DNA from: Eucalyptus grandis
Lineage: Eukaryota; Streptophyta; Magnoliopsida; Myrtales; Myrtaceae
Assembly: GCF_016545825.1 (NCBI RefSeq)
Contig: NC_052618.1
Location: 51,224,331-51,288,330 of the forward strand
Direction of reading: 5' to 3'
DNA length: 64,000 nt
In this document: piece after piece, positions 20,813-33,627 of the stretch
Position numbering within the stretch: the stretch's first letter is position 1
Layout: each line of letters begins with the position of its first letter
Notes under the pieces: generated by a model
Told to the model about the DNA's origin: nothing
Seen by the model: only the letters and a program-made list of their open reading frames with translations
The model's database searches: none
Position numbers and translations under genes: made by a program

Positions 20813-23800
20813 ATGGACTTCCACACGATGTCGAGGAGGGATCTCCAGGTTCTGTGCAAGAAGAACAAGATCCCTGCCAACATGACCAACGTCGCCATGG
20901 CCAATGCCCTCGCTGCCCTCCAACATGTAATTGATGATCCCCTCTCCTTCATAGCGATTCCGATGGCGTATAGCTATCGATTTCGCCGTTCTCAGTGATT
21001 CCGATGACGGTTTGATGGCGTATCGCCATCGATTTCGCTGCCGGTTGATTCGATGAATCATGAGATTAGATAATGAATGTTTTGAAAAGAAGAATCTGGG
21101 AATTTTTCAGATGGCTTTGGGGTTTCAATTAGGGCTGAACTGACTCAAAAGAGAATGGATTGATTCATATCCAGTTCAGATCTATCTATAGTGGGTCAAG
21201 ATCTTATTTTCCAAAGTAGATTGTTGTTAATGGAGAATGATTTTAATGGGATTTAGTATTGAATATGGTTTAGTCGTTTTCGATAGAATGAAGTTGCTCG
21301 AAAATCGAGTGAAGAGATGATTTTTTTTTTCTTATTTGTTTTTCTGCTATTTCATCTAATTGGCTTTGCTCATATTCTCAAAATTTATGCAACAGGTCGA
21401 GGGGTTGGAAGAATTCCTAAATCCATCCGAACCTACTGTTGAGATGCCATCGCCCGAGAGAGCACCACCCAAAACTCCGGCTCCTCGAACTGCAACTCGA
21501 GCCTCGGCTAGAGCCAAAACTACGAAGGATCCCGACAGCTCGCAGGTCGTGTCTCGTGCTCGCCGCAGCACGACAAGCAGTAGGCATGCTGCGGATCAGG
21601 AGAACAAAGAAGTCAATCTGCCGGATACTACTGCTGTGCCAATGACCGGAAAAAGAGTCGGGCTTGCCTCGGCTCGGAGAAAACCGGAGTCTGTGAAGAT
21701 AGATGAGAAGAATGAGGAAGAAAATCGGGGTGTGCCAAAGGCTTCGGCAGTGAAGAGCACACAGAGGAAGGCCCAAGCAGCTGCAGCGCCAAGGGCATAC
21801 AGCACAAGGAGGTCGGTGAGATTGTTGGGGAAGTCCATGTCTGAGCTGAAGGTGTCAGAGGAAAGAACCTCAGAAATGGAGCCAATCAAAATGGATGACC
21901 TGGGTTTGAAAGAAGAATCAGACGAAGTCCTAGAAGAAATTGAAGAGAACAAGGATTCACCTGGTAGGTGTTCTAATTTACAGAGGAAGTTGATTTAGGA
22001 GTTATGGTCGGAAAGAGCTTGGAATTATATGACACTTTTTATGCATCATGGTTTATTCTCTGTTGTTGATACTTGTTAGGTATACTTTTGGTCATCTTTG
22101 TAAAAGCAGTCACTTAGTGTCATAGATACAATTGAATGGTAGTTCTGATTAATGCTTCATACTATAAATGCAGATGCTGATTCCCAGGCTGCAGAAGAAG
22201 AGAGTTCAGAGAAACCCAATCATTTAAATGTTCCTGTTGAGAAGTCAACTGGAATGGAGGAAAAGGAAAGAGAACTTGAAAGTGATGTGAATGCGAATGT
22301 GAAGAGCAGTTGCGTTGGAGCTCTCGGCTCTGAGGTACTCCTCGAAGCTGAATGTGGCAAATCCGATTGCCTGAGTGCCCGTTCTGATTATGATTTGAAA
22401 GATGATGTCCTTGATGAGAAGTCAGATGAGTTGGATGATAACCTTCTTGGTAAGTCGAGTTATCGCATATTTTCTGGTACATTATTTTCTGCAATCACGA
22501 GTATCATGCTAATCAACACAAATTGCTTTGTAGTGTCAACGCTGAAACAAGATGCGCCACCAGTAGACAATTCGGCTGTGCAAGTGATGATTGAGGATCA
22601 TCATGAAGAAAAGACAACTAACCATGAGATTTCAGAAGACTTGGCTTTTGGAGAGGACAACCAAGGTGATGATATTGATGTTGATATAAAATGCGAGACA
22701 GAAGCGAAGCTGCTACTGAATGAAATAATTCAGGACAATGAGGAGGATGGCAATAATGAGGAAACTGATGAAAAGGGTTTCGAGAATCCGCTACTTTCCG
22801 AAGAGCAGAACTCTCAGCAGATTGTGGAAAAAAATGGAGGAGTTCTAATTTCTGAGACAATCATCTGTACCTCTGATGATTCAGATCAACTAGTTCCTCA
22901 TATCATGGCCAACTCAGATCGAGTAGTCCCTCACTGCGATGATATTCAGGAGCCAGTTGAGGACAATGATTTGGAAATTCAGGACAGTGCTCCTGCTGAG
23001 GAAGAAGAAAGCATCAAGCTTGACCAGTTGGTGTCTCCTTGTCTTGTTAGTCCAATAATTCAGACAGAGAAGCATGAGGATGAGCAACTGGTTAAAGTCG
23101 ACGTGTTCGAATGTGAAGAGTTTGCCATGGAAGTCCGTGAGTGGCACAAATCATTGTTCGAAATTTCTGCTGCTGCAAAATCATCAGAAGTGAATGCACC
23201 AAACATTCAAGAATATGCTGATCTTCAAGAGCTAGTTGATGTTCATGTGATGCCAGAAGTGGAGTTTGTCGAAGGAGCTAGTGAATTGCTTCCATCTGCC
23301 ATCGCAGACAAGACTCCAATTCTTGTTAGCAAAATAAGCGCACGTTCTCCTCTTGCTGTGAAAGGTAAAGTTGCGCTTTCCCCGTTGACAGCTGACCGAC
23401 TGCCAAAGTCTCCTGCGCTAGCGAAGTCGTCCGGTAAGAAGCAGTCCACGGTCAGAAAGATGGCTAATAAGCTGGACAACGACAAAGAAAACATGGATAT
23501 TCCGTCCTCCCCATTTGCCGTAGCAGCTGACCAGCTACTCCCCGGGCAAGTGAAATCGTCAAGCAAGCAGCAGTCTGCACTGAGAAAGATGACCTTGCTC
23601 GGTGACGACAAAGAGAATATGCAGAAGAGTGGCAGAAAAGTTGAGCCAAATACAGAGAAGGCTACAGATGAGGATAGAGTGCTGGAGTCCTTGCAAAAGA
23701 AAAGCCTAAGGCAGTTGAAGAAGCTGTTCAAGGAAAAATTAGCGGTGCCCGAAACCGAAAGGAAGAAAGATGCTACTGAGGTATCCTGATTTTTACTTCT

Positions 23801-23990
23801 TGATGTTTTCCACTTGCTTTGTGGTTTGGTAACAATGTATCATTATGATTAATTGTTTCCTAAACGTCGAGCAACAATTAACTGTTTTGCAAATGTTTAA
23901 CTGCAGCAGCAACAACTGGGGAGTGCAAGACCGGCTTTGCGAGTGCTGTCAGAAAACCAAATGGCTGTGGGTGAGGTAGAGGGTAACTGA
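20813..23990 (+). CDS. Acidic, probably nuclear protein with two KEN boxes (SAP-like N terminus)
   Basis: Five exons (20813-20926, 21396-21963, 22174-22449, 22534-23780, 23907-23990) keep frame for about 762 residues. The N terminus MDFHTMSRRDLQVLCKKNKI, followed by a helix-rich AMANAL..LQH, resembles the short SAP-like helix pair of a plant family of Asp/Glu-rich proteins (Arabidopsis At3g03130/At5g17160 from memory). A basic, Ser/Thr/Arg-rich stretch follows (RARRSTTSSR, STRRSVRLLGKSMSEL), then a long acidic region. Near residues 637 and 679 two DKENM motifs lie in a ~42-residue internal repeat (KSS.K.QS..RKM...D.KENM). A KEN box is the recognition signal of the APC/C-Cdh1 ubiquitin ligase. 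The conserved tail ALRVLSENQMAV is in the last small exon. The function of the family is not known to me. Confidence 0.8.
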
Positions 23991-25108
23991 ATCTATGGTT
24001 TCAGGGGATATATATGGTTGATTGTGAGGACTTTTTTGATCTGGCGGGCGCAAACCTCGGTTTGCTTCTATATTGGGTTTTTTTATGATGTGATGAAATT
24101 CAAATGAAGACCGTGATTTGCTTAGTCTTTGCACTCTCTAGTTCTACTTGAAGTTGGTTTTCAGACCAGTTGGTTTTCATGACTTCTTGCGGAAATGCTG
24201 CTTTTTCCGGTCATTCCCTTAGGATCAGTTGTGGTCTTACAAACTCGGTTTTAAGTGTGGTTAGCATCTTTTACACATTTATACTCTACCATTAAGTTAG
24301 CAACCCGGAAAAAATTAGGATATGTAGATATAATCAGAATAAAATAAAGAAATTTAATTGCAATCAAAACAGTGAACTAGTAAAAGAATTCCAATTGATT
24401 CTGAAATTATGAATCGAAAATATAAAAATAAACAGATCCAATAAGAATAATCAAGTTTTCAGATAAAAAAAAAAAGGCAATTTGGAAAGACTGCCTCTTC
24501 TCGCTTGTGCAGCATTTTGAGATCTCACCCAGGAACTCCTTGTCAGGGTAGACTCCCTCGCAAGGACAGCATTTTGAGATCTCACCCACTTGACACGTGA
24601 CTTTTTGGCCTTCCAATTTTTATCTATTTTACTAATTTTCCATTCCTCCTTTATTTTGTGGATGAGAAAAAATCGATATTCACCGATAAGAAAAATTCAA
24701 TATTCACCAATAAATACACATGACTATTTTGGCCTTCCAATTTTTATCTATTTTACTAATTTTCCATTCCTCCTTTATTTTGTGGATGCAATTTTCACCA
24801 ATAAATACGTATTGCCTCGTGCATATTAGATTTTATACTTGCTTCATCTTTTTCTTGTAAGCATTTATGTCATTTAAAATTTCATTCTGATATCCTCCCG
24901 AATTCTCATGGATAATATGGCAAAGCATAAAACCACAATTTCATGGATAATACGGAGGCTGCTTATTCGTGGGTAATAATTATACGCCTCCGGCCTATCT
25001 GCTTAATAGCTCTGCAGCAGATTAATTTGTACAACAAAGTAGAAGACATTCATTGTCAGGTTAAGCAATCTCAAATTGATGGATCTGCTCTGTAAATGGG
25101 CCGGGCGT
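23991..25108. other. Region between two convergent genes, with direct repeats
   Basis: It holds the 3' flanks of the plus-strand acidic-protein gene and of the minus-strand sucrose-phosphatase gene. Two direct duplications are visible: a 22-bp word at 24510-24531 repeated at 24567-24588, and a 61-bp segment at 24604-24664 repeated at 24728-24788. No gene. Confidence 0.6.
24604..24788. repeat. Direct repeat pair of about 61 bp
   Basis: 24604-24664 and 24728-24788 are essentially identical (both run from 'ttttggccttccaattttta' to 'ttttgtggatg'). The spacer contains 'tattcaccaataa'-type words that also recur. This suggests a local slippage or an unequal-exchange event. Confidence 0.8.
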
Positions 25109-28100
25109 TCAGAAAAGCCTTGGTCTTTGGTCTTCCTCTCCTGACAACAAGCCGTCCGACCAAGTCTGATGCATGTAGATCCACATAAATTCACCTGGAA
25201 GTTTGGCATGCTGAATTTCATGAAAGACAGGGCTTAGTATCTGCTAAAGAGTATAAATAGAATCATGATCATTGTTAAGATAAGACCATGAGACGATGAA
25301 ACACAAGGTATTTATTCAGCCATACCCTTGAACTGAGCAAGACTGTTGTCACGCGGCATTCTCTATCTTGAACTGAAAAATAGAATTTCAGGTAGAGTTA
25401 CTGAGCGTATTTCTTCTCAAGAGCATCACATTTGACAGGATAGAATTGCTGCTATCACATGTCACCACCATATACTTATTCATCTTGGTGGCTTAACCAA
25501 CTACTATACTTCCAACCAACCACGAAATTGTCATCATTTTATAGACTGTAGTCACATGAGTTCTCATTAATATTATTTTGCAAAACTGACCTTGGAGAAC
25601 GTATCCAAATAATTGTTCTAATAAATAAGAGCAATTTAATCAAGTACCTTATCAGACTTATACTACCCTGAAACAAATGGAGTTACAGTACCCCTAGATT
25701 TGGGAACAAACTACATATCGCAAGGAACGAAGTACATTTTGTGCAACGGCCCTTCCTATCTGATAAAAAAGGATCTTATGATTCTAAACAGATGTTATCA
25801 GAAATTGCAAATCCCAAGTTTGTCTAGGAAGAGCATATCTAATTGTATTAGTGTCTTGAATTTATTTATTCTGTGATCTTCAAGAACATTACATTCCAAA
25901 ACCATTTCTTCAAGCCTAGAACTCAATATTAGGGTAATTGTCTATACCATCAGCTTTTTAGGGGTCAACTTGGTTTAAAAAGCTTCACCAGTACATGATC
26001 AGTCAGATTGAATGAAGCTGCAATTCTTTCCCGGCTGTAACCGATATCAATCCTAATTGAAATACACCTACTCACCATTTTGCATACTAAAATGAAGCTA
26101 AAATACAAGGTCAATTTCCAGCTGACAGTGTGCTTAGGTACAAAATGACACAAATCAAGATTCAATGCTCTATTTTAGGTAAACTGCAGACTTCAAGGTC
26201 ATGCCAAGCATATTTCATGCATATGACGAGTGCATCCAATTGTGGACGAAGTATCAATGTCAGGTGATTTAGAGAGAAAATTTAAGGTCAGAATTTGAGT
26301 TCAGTGTAGTCAAGCTCCAATTAAGTAATTGCTACCCCTATCTAGCTTTTTGGATTTTATGCTTCCCCAGGCACTACATTGGTCCTGAGTCCAGATCGTG
26401 TTGACTGGGATCGGATGAGAATAAATAACAATATGCAGACGAAAGAATGGTTAGAAATGAGTAGCATACCACATAATTCACACTTATCAAATTTCACCAG
26501 CCACGTGTCTGAACATATCTGAGCTACAGAGACTCTATCAACCCATACTCGAAACTGCTTTCCTAGCTGATCTCCATATGAGTTGGCCAACTCATCTATG
26601 CACTGAGAGAAAGGAATCTCTATTCCAGAAGGATGTACAAAAGTACCCATTGAATTCTGCAGAAAATTAGTAAAATTTTCTTTCAACAAGAAAAATGGCA
26701 AGATTTCTTGAATTTACAGATAAATGAGGTCATAGGCCCACAACATGCAATATGAGATGCCACATGAGCTCAAAACATAGAACATGTAGCTTTTGCATTG
26801 ACAAGCCTCAGCATCATGAAATTACTGTAGAATCAAGAAAAATTTTGATTTATAGGAGAAAAGGCATTTCTTCTTAATTGCAGTAAGTGGAATTGACTAT
26901 GATGCAAGACCAATAATTGACAACTAAGGCTCACTTTTCCAGATTTGCTTGATGTGGCATGATATACATGAAGGATGTGTTTATTCTTTCCATTTGAACT
27001 CTTAATAAATGCAGGACAATGCATAATTCCTACACCAAGAACTTAAAATCATGTGTTTTCTACTGCCACAATTCCTTCAAATTTCATTAATTAATTAGCT
27101 TTAGAAAAGGAAGCTAAGACTGTGGATACACAAGGTTACACTTGTGCTGAGTGTACCCCAACAATTGCAGTGGACACAGGATATGGGGGAAAAGGTGGAT
27201 CAAACTTACAAAGTGTAATCTCAAATTATTAATAAAATGGTCGGACCTCTCAACTTCACCACGTCGCCATCTCTCATAGAACAGATAAAATTTTACTACT
27301 TCATGACCAGGATTGCATAGTTCTACTGTGCATTTGAGAGAGTCGCGTATGTCCCTTGGAGAAACATTTGGGCTGAGACTGAAAGTCCCAATCGCTTGGA
27401 TGATTCCAGCAGCACATCTTTCAGTTGCATGAATAATTTGATGGTTATTCTTAGCATTTTCTGAGTACCACTCCAATAATTCCTCCTGTGCATTGCTGAC
27501 CTGCATGTGGTAGGAGTTACACCATGCAATTCACTAATAGGACTCTGATTTTAGACTAAAACTAGTAAATGCTACGAACCATCACACCATGTACTGCAGG
27601 GACAGTGAATAGCTCAGCATCATTTCCAGAGTCACCACAAACAAGAGTATTAGAAGGGACACATCCCTTAGCTTCAAACTTCTTAAGCAAATAAGCAAGT
27701 GCCTGTCCCTTTCCAGCACGTCGAGGCAATACATCTAAAGCAATTCCACTGCTGTAAATTATTTTCACATCTAGCTGTCAATCAAATACAATACCAAACT
27801 AATAAGATTCTAGGTAATGAAACAAAATTCAGAGCAATGTTGTTATGACATTGGATTTCTCATATTGCAGATATGACTATATTTCCATTCTTACCCCATA
27901 TTTCTCTAGACATTGTGGAAGATCTTTTATCACTTTCATGGCTTTGTCCTTCTCCACATAAAAGCTGACCTTGTGAGGCCGTTGGTCTATTTCTGGCTGA
28001 ATTTCAGTCCCGCCATGGTCAAAATTAGATAGAAAGGTTAATCTCAATCACAGACAACACTTTCTGACTTTAAGTTGGATGTCGCCAACTGTGATTGTGG

Positions 28101-28617
28101 AGAAACACATACAGTATGCAGCTCATGAAGCTCAGGAACCTATCCGGTAAACCAGAAAGCAATCTCAAGCTAGAATACATACCTGAGGAGTAAGTTCAGG
28201 AAATCTAGCTGTCTCTCCTGTGACTATATCGCGGTTCCATTTCTGATTCAGATAACACTCCCACTCAGCATCCGGTACCATTGCCTCACCATACATGATT
28301 TCAGTTCCCACAGACATAATCGTGACATCAGGAGTCAGTAAGGGCCTTTCGATTTTCAACTGCTTGTAACTTGTTGGTGACCTTCCAGTGGAGAAGACTA
28401 GCAGAGAATTATCACGGTAAAAAGCTTCCCACAGTGCATTAAACCTAAGAAGAGAGAGGTTCTCTGGATCAAGATGATCAACCTGCAACAAAGTATCTCA
28501 ATTCTGCAACAAGAAGGAAAATGAAATTGATGTGCAACTGACAGAAAAGCTACCTACCATGGTAGAGTCCAAATCTGATACTATCATAAGGCGTGCAGCA
28601 CCATCAAGCCGATCCAT
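25109..28617 (-). CDS. SPP: Sucrose-phosphatase (sucrose-6-phosphate phosphohydrolase)
   Basis: Eight coding exons: 28617-28558, 28482-28183, 27996-27895, 27774-27580, 27500-27210, 26656-26470, 25372-25326, 25240-25109, giving about 437 residues (family about 420-430). The enzyme hydrolyses sucrose 6-phosphate from sucrose-phosphate synthase to sucrose in the cytosol, the final step of sucrose synthesis. HAD-phosphatase motifs are all present: [13 protein letters not shown] (nucleophile Asp and acid/base Asp), FSTGRS, the Lys of RRAGKGQAL, and [11 protein letters not shown]. The SPP-type C-terminal domain follows ([44 protein letters not shown]). Exon 7 is only 47 bases. The 5' leader probably starts in a non-coding exon around 29570-29750 whose donor is AACAG|GTGGGT; the acceptor TTGTAG lies just upstream of the ATG. 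Confidence 0.93.
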
Positions 28618-29569
28618 TACTTTCATGCACAAACTCTACAAGTAGGCAACAGAAGCAACTGCTAGTGGAATTAGTAAGCAAATCTGAAGCCTAAATGGGA
28701 CAAAAGCTCTCCATAACTGTAAACTAACAAAAACTGGTTCATACTTCCTAACGATTGGAAATTCAAACTAAAACAGGTTATCCTCGAGGAAGCGTATGCC
28801 ATGTTCTATATCCATTGGTTACAAACTATGATCAAATCTTCGTTGTTTCAAACTTCAAGCACACCATGAACGTCTTATGTAGGAAATGCCTGGTTTTTTG
28901 AAGATGCAACAATTCGTGAACAATTGAATTTACTCTCGACAACTACCCAACTTCATCAGCCAAGTTCTCAGATATCCCATGATGAGAAAAACGATACGCT
29001 GGTAGTAGAATACTATTCTACATGAGACTTATAATCTGACGGTGTGCAACCAAACTCGATCGCTCCATTCCCAGATATAAAGTCCAGCCTGGCTTAACCG
29101 AAATTTGCAGCAACAGAGCAACTAGTAAGCCATGCAATGGTTAATTAATCGCTGAGCGCATTTCCAACAACGCCACTCCTCAGAGAATCCATCATGTGCG
29201 CTCGGCGCATTAAGCTATATTTTTAACAGAATGCACAGCCACTTCGACTAGAATTTCCCTCAAAGGCAACCCCAGCTGGGTTTCATAGGAAAAATACATT
29301 CGCAGAACAAAGAAAAAGAAAAGACCCTTTCTTTATGGGGATAACTCCCAAGTACACTGTACCTCCCAGTACTAAAATGCAAATAACATGTTCTTGGTTC
29401 TTCCTCTGCAACTTCCACGCATAATAATACTCTATAAGCGAAACCAGAAGAACCCAAAAGAGCATCGAAGCGGGGGATCAAGATCCTCCAAAGATCGGAA
29501 CGATCGACGCCGGACGGAACTCTTTGCGAATGCCAACCAAAAACACGGGCTTACTCACGGATACCCACC
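28618..29569 (-). other. Probable 5'-leader intron of sucrose-phosphatase
   Basis: On the minus strand a good donor (AACAG|GTGGGT, near 29569) and a good acceptor (CTACTTGTAG near 28637) bracket this stretch. No coding sequence is present. The right part, from about 29365, is homologous to 37150-37250 and 45430-45530 in the downstream duplicated units. Confidence 0.4.
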
Positions 29570-29780
29570 TGTTTTCTTCCGGAATTTGTGCTTCCGGAGA
29601 ACGGTCCGGGAATTATCAGGGGACGACGACCCGCGATGCGAGACGAGTCGAACGAAGAGGAGAATGCGAATGGGGGGAGCGACGAAGGAATCGAACGAGG
29701 ATAAGATCGGAGATGGAAAGCTATGGGCAACGAGAGAATCTTGAACATGGCTGGTGGCATACACCTGCTTGCTGCTCAGT
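29570..29780 (-). promoter_or_regulatory. Probable first (non-coding) exon and start region of sucrose-phosphatase
   Basis: A GC-richer, CT-rich (minus strand) stretch upstream of the donor at 29569 has the look of a plant 5' leader. Its left-of-promoter phrase 'gagatggaaagc' and the following 'gcatacacctgcttgc' recur as 'gagatggaaagca...gcacacccgcttgcc' at 37315-37390 and 45605-45675, showing that this flank was duplicated. Confidence 0.4.
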
Positions 29781-31252
29781 GATTATTCTTTCGACTTTTG
29801 ACACCATTATTATGCAATAATTCCAGAGCTTTGGCAAATTACAGATTTGCCTCTCCCTAAATTTTGACTTTTCGTGATAGTCCTTGGTTTTTCGTCTACG
29901 TAAAAGCTGAAAGTATTAAATTAGCTGAAATTGGATTTGCCCTTTTCTTTTTCCTTTACCAGAATAACGTCTCTTGAATTTTCTTATCTTCTTTAACTAT
30001 GCATTCTCCCTTCTTTTAACTTTATTAACCACGCGAGAAAAATTCTTTTTTCACCAATGACATACCGCACTAATGATTTTTTTTTCTGCAATAATAAGGT
30101 ACATCATGTCATCAATGTCACTAGTTACATTTGTGTGCAACACACCAATTCTAGTAGTCAACATTTCACATTGGTCTATTGCTAACTAAATGTGTCAATT
30201 GGTCGGTTTGGTTGGGGTTCCCTCTTATAATTGGCTATAGATCTTTGTCACCCGATTCACATAGAATCCCAACTGAAAGAAAACGGCTCCGATCGAGTCA
30301 GATTCTCTTTTTCTTCTTTTTCTTCCTTTTGAATTGTCTATTCATTTTTTTTTGTCATCTCAACCCAAATTTAGAGAGTTAAAACACCATTCAATAACAT
30401 CCCCACTGGTTGATTGCAACTCAGATGTAACTTCTGTACCCATTTCTGGGACTTGGATCTCCACCTAACAACGAATGAATGGCGAAATTCGGATGACAAA
30501 ATGCAAACACATGGTGTGAAAAATTTGTCGTCTCTGAAGCTCCTGTCCTGTCCTTGTTCAAGAAAGAAGGCAAATTACGACCTGCAACTCCCCCGTATTT
30601 GCTTCGCTCTTCAATGATGCATTTCAATTCAAACTTCACAGCTCATTCCTTGTTATGTTGGCCGACCAACCACGACGAATGGCGAAATGTTATCTTCAAT
30701 TCATGCACCTTCAAAAAAGGAGACTGCAGATGCATAAATGTAATTTACACAGACAAGTAACAGGTTTAAAAGGTGAAATGTTTGCTTCTAGTCATCATGA
30801 ATAATCAAGTGGGCAAATGCTAACGGGAGAAAGTAACTAGTTTAACAGGCGAAATGCTTGCTGTTGGCCGTGGACTCTCCGTAGTTGGGCTTCAAGGCCG
30901 TGCGTTAGGACGTTGACAAGACTCTTATGGTTTTTAATTTCGAATCAATTTCAACAATGTGTTTCGGGTCGGATGGGGTTTATGATCCAAAACTGAACTG
31001 CGCCGTCGGAAGCTCGTTGTTTCACTTACTACCGAGCTGAAGGGAAACTTGACCAGAAGAACCTGAAAGTTTTTGTTCAATTTAGGTTTCAGTTCGGACA
31101 GTTCTTTTTCACTGCTTATCATTAAGGGCTTGGAACATTCGTATGAGTCGATCTGACTACCACGGAACATCAGGTATTTATACATAACTCTTCCATGAGA
31201 TAGAAATCGCTCGAATCAGATCAGCAAGCAATATTGCGCATCTATTAAAAAT

Positions 31253-31283
<31 letters not shown>

Positions 31284-31384
31284 CAGTCGCAGCATAATAC
31301 AAATTCCCAATGACAAAAACCCCCCACCTCCCCCAAATGTAAAAAGAGCGTGTTAGTGTCTTTCCGATCACTACTCTCATTAAT
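29781..31384. other. Spacer between sucrose-phosphatase and the first reductase copy
   Basis: No gene is supported. 29800-30140 is homologous to the spacers at about 37440-38880 and 46000-46790 (shared 'ttactttattaaccacg/atg' and 'atcatgtcatcaatgtc'-like words). A 24-base poly-A run lies at 31259-31282, close to the 3' end of the reductase pseudogene. Confidence 0.5.
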
Positions 31385-32594
31385 TCAGAAAATGAATGGA
31401 ATAAAAGCCTTGACATCTCCAGGAAAATCCTTAAATTTGGAGGTGTACCACCTCCGGGTGGCATTACTCCTCCCCAGAAGGTAGAAAAATGTGGCCGGAG
31501 ACCAGGTACAAGAATAAACTGACTGGGAAATGAATGAAATCCCCACAAAATCTATGACCTTAAACAAGTAGTGTGGACAAATGACCCAGCCAAACAGTCC
31601 ACCCTTGGAGATCTTGTACTCTCCCTCAACCTCTTTCCTCAGTTTGGAGAGGAGGATATGGTGGTACAAGTTACCGATTATCCCAATCAGGAAAAGCGCT
31701 ATTCCCCGATAGAGCAGGTCCACTGGTGGCTCAGGAAGACCCTGGGATAGGTGTTGCAAGTAGATCAGTGACACGGTTGAGAGAAGTAGATGAGAGAGAT
31801 GACCACCATGGAATTCATGCTCATTCGTCCACTGAACTCGTGAATGAACAACACCTGAGAAAAGGTCTAGGTTGAAATGAATTTGCTCGAGAAACTATAG
31901 GAGCGAAACAGAAGCTTAGGCCGGTTTAGTTCTTCAGGATTCGCCGTTTTATTTTCATTTGAGAACTGAAAAGAGTAGTCCTAAAGTTACATTTTGCAAC
32001 ATTTCAAGAAGAGTTTTCAAAATGGAATTAAAGCTGCAAACTGCAGACTGATAGAACGATTTTATGTCTTACAATTTCAGACGATAACGTGAGATTTGGA
32101 CTACGACATATCTCATCATTGTATGCTTAACGAGTATCCCTCTGAAGCGCCTGTTAAGATGACCCTCTTGGGAATACGAAAACCAAAGACATACAGATCA
32201 AAAAGCAAATGGCTTTGAGGGTTGCTTTAGGAGAAGTAATTGTTGTTACTGATCAAAAACAGTAAACAAGAAAACATAAAACCAGAAGCTATATTTTTCA
32301 GATGAGGAAGAGAAACACAGAGAAACAGAACACAAACTTGCATACGTCTGTTCTTAAGAAAAAAAACTATCAAGTACCACAACTAAATACAAAGCAAAAA
32401 ACTGCTCACGTACGTGTAACACATAACTGCACACAAACGTGCTATTAACTTCCTAGAAAATAGCAAAAACACTAAATACATAACTAAATGAACTTGGCTG
32501 TTTTTTAATAATAAAAACAGAGGAAAACAGAGGAAAAAATAAGACAGAAAACAGCAGCACTGAGACATTATAATCCAACAAACTCCTCCTTGGA

Positions 32595-32885
32595 TCAATT
32601 GCTGCTGCATACTCCAATTTTCTTTCTTAATACTTCAAATCTTCCAGCTTGAAGTGGTTTTGTGAACATGTCTATAAGTTGATCTTCAGATCTGCAATAA
32701 ACCAGCTTAACTTCACCATTTTGTTGCACCTCACGTAGAAAGAAAAACTTAACCTTGAAATGCTTAGTTTTGTCATGAAAAACTGGATTATGAGATATTG
32801 CTAGAGCAGCTTGATTATCCACATTGATTTCGATACAACCACTGGAATTCAGCCATAAATCTTTCATTATCTTCTTCAGCCACAA
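32595..32885 (-). pseudogene. Copia RNase H remnant (second element)
   Basis: It contains KHFKVKFFFLREVQQNGEVK and DMFTKPLQAGRFEVL, matching the element at 6655-7080 closely. The frame breaks just upstream (stop in the SWYSKKQE region: TTACTTTTT on plus gives a stop-like change), so the domain is incomplete. Confidence 0.8.
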
Positions 32886-33035
32886 AGCTTGATTTGCAGT
32901 TGCAACTGCTATAAACTCAGCCTCTGCAGTAGACTGAGCTACAATCTCTTACTTTTTAGAACACCAGGAAAAACAAGCAGAACCAAAACTGAAACAATAT
33001 CCAGACGTACTCTTCATGTCATCTACTAAACCAGT

Positions 33036-33593
33036 CTAGTCACTATTAGAAGATCCTTGCAAATTAAACTTCTGACATTTCTTAAACTTCACACCAAAGA
33101 ACAATGTTTCTTTAAGATATCTCAAGACCCTTTTTGCTGCAATCAAATGTAACTGACTAGGATTACTCATAAACCTGGATAAAACACTCACAGCAAATAG
33201 AATATCTAGTCTGGTTGCTATAAGATACATGAGACAACCAATTAGACTTCTATACATAGAAGCATCTACTGCATCTATTCCATCATTCTTCTGCAGCTTC
33301 TCTTTAGCAGCCATAGGAGTGCTTACACTTCGACAATCTTCCATCTGAAACTTCTTTAGAATTTCCTTCATGTATTTTTTCTGACAGATGAAGATCTCAT
33401 ATGAAGCTTGTTTGACTTCCAGACCAAAAAAATAAGACATCTTTCCCAAGTCTGACATCTCAAAAATTGCAAATAGATCTTGCTTCACCTTCTCTTGCAC
33501 TTCGATATACTGTCCGTTGCCAATTTTGACTCTGGACCTGACTGACCTGACTGACCTGTCTAGACTCCTAAATAGCTTCAAATTGCCAGTCAT
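33036..33593 (-). pseudogene. Fused copia protease start and reverse-transcriptase tail
   Basis: The first ~30 residues (HMTGNLKLF...VKIGNGQYIEV) are the protease region that normally follows the DSG active site. They run directly into FAIFEMSDLGKMSYFFGLEV and the rest of the reverse transcriptase tail (MYRSLIGCLMYL, VLRYLK). Integrase and the reverse transcriptase core have been deleted at this junction. The protease DSG (WLVDSGCTNH) is found just upstream in another frame. Confidence 0.85.
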
Positions 33594-33627
33594 ATGATTG
33601 GTACAGCCACTATCAACCAGCCATGCA

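Noticed and set aside
20323..20934. A 203-residue open frame over the start of the acidic protein gene
   Set aside because: It overlaps the real exon in another frame and matches no family; it reflects a promoter and 5' leader with few stops.
22152..22173. A start codon in the intron before exon 3 of the acidic protein
   Set aside because: The acceptor CAG at 22171-22173 and phase 1 continuity from exon 2 show that translation comes from upstream.
26357..26469. Sucrose-phosphatase ending at the stop near 26357
   Set aside because: The frame beyond 26470 is intron-like (donor GTATGC), and the conserved C-terminal motifs resume in two exons at 25372-25326 and 25240-25109.
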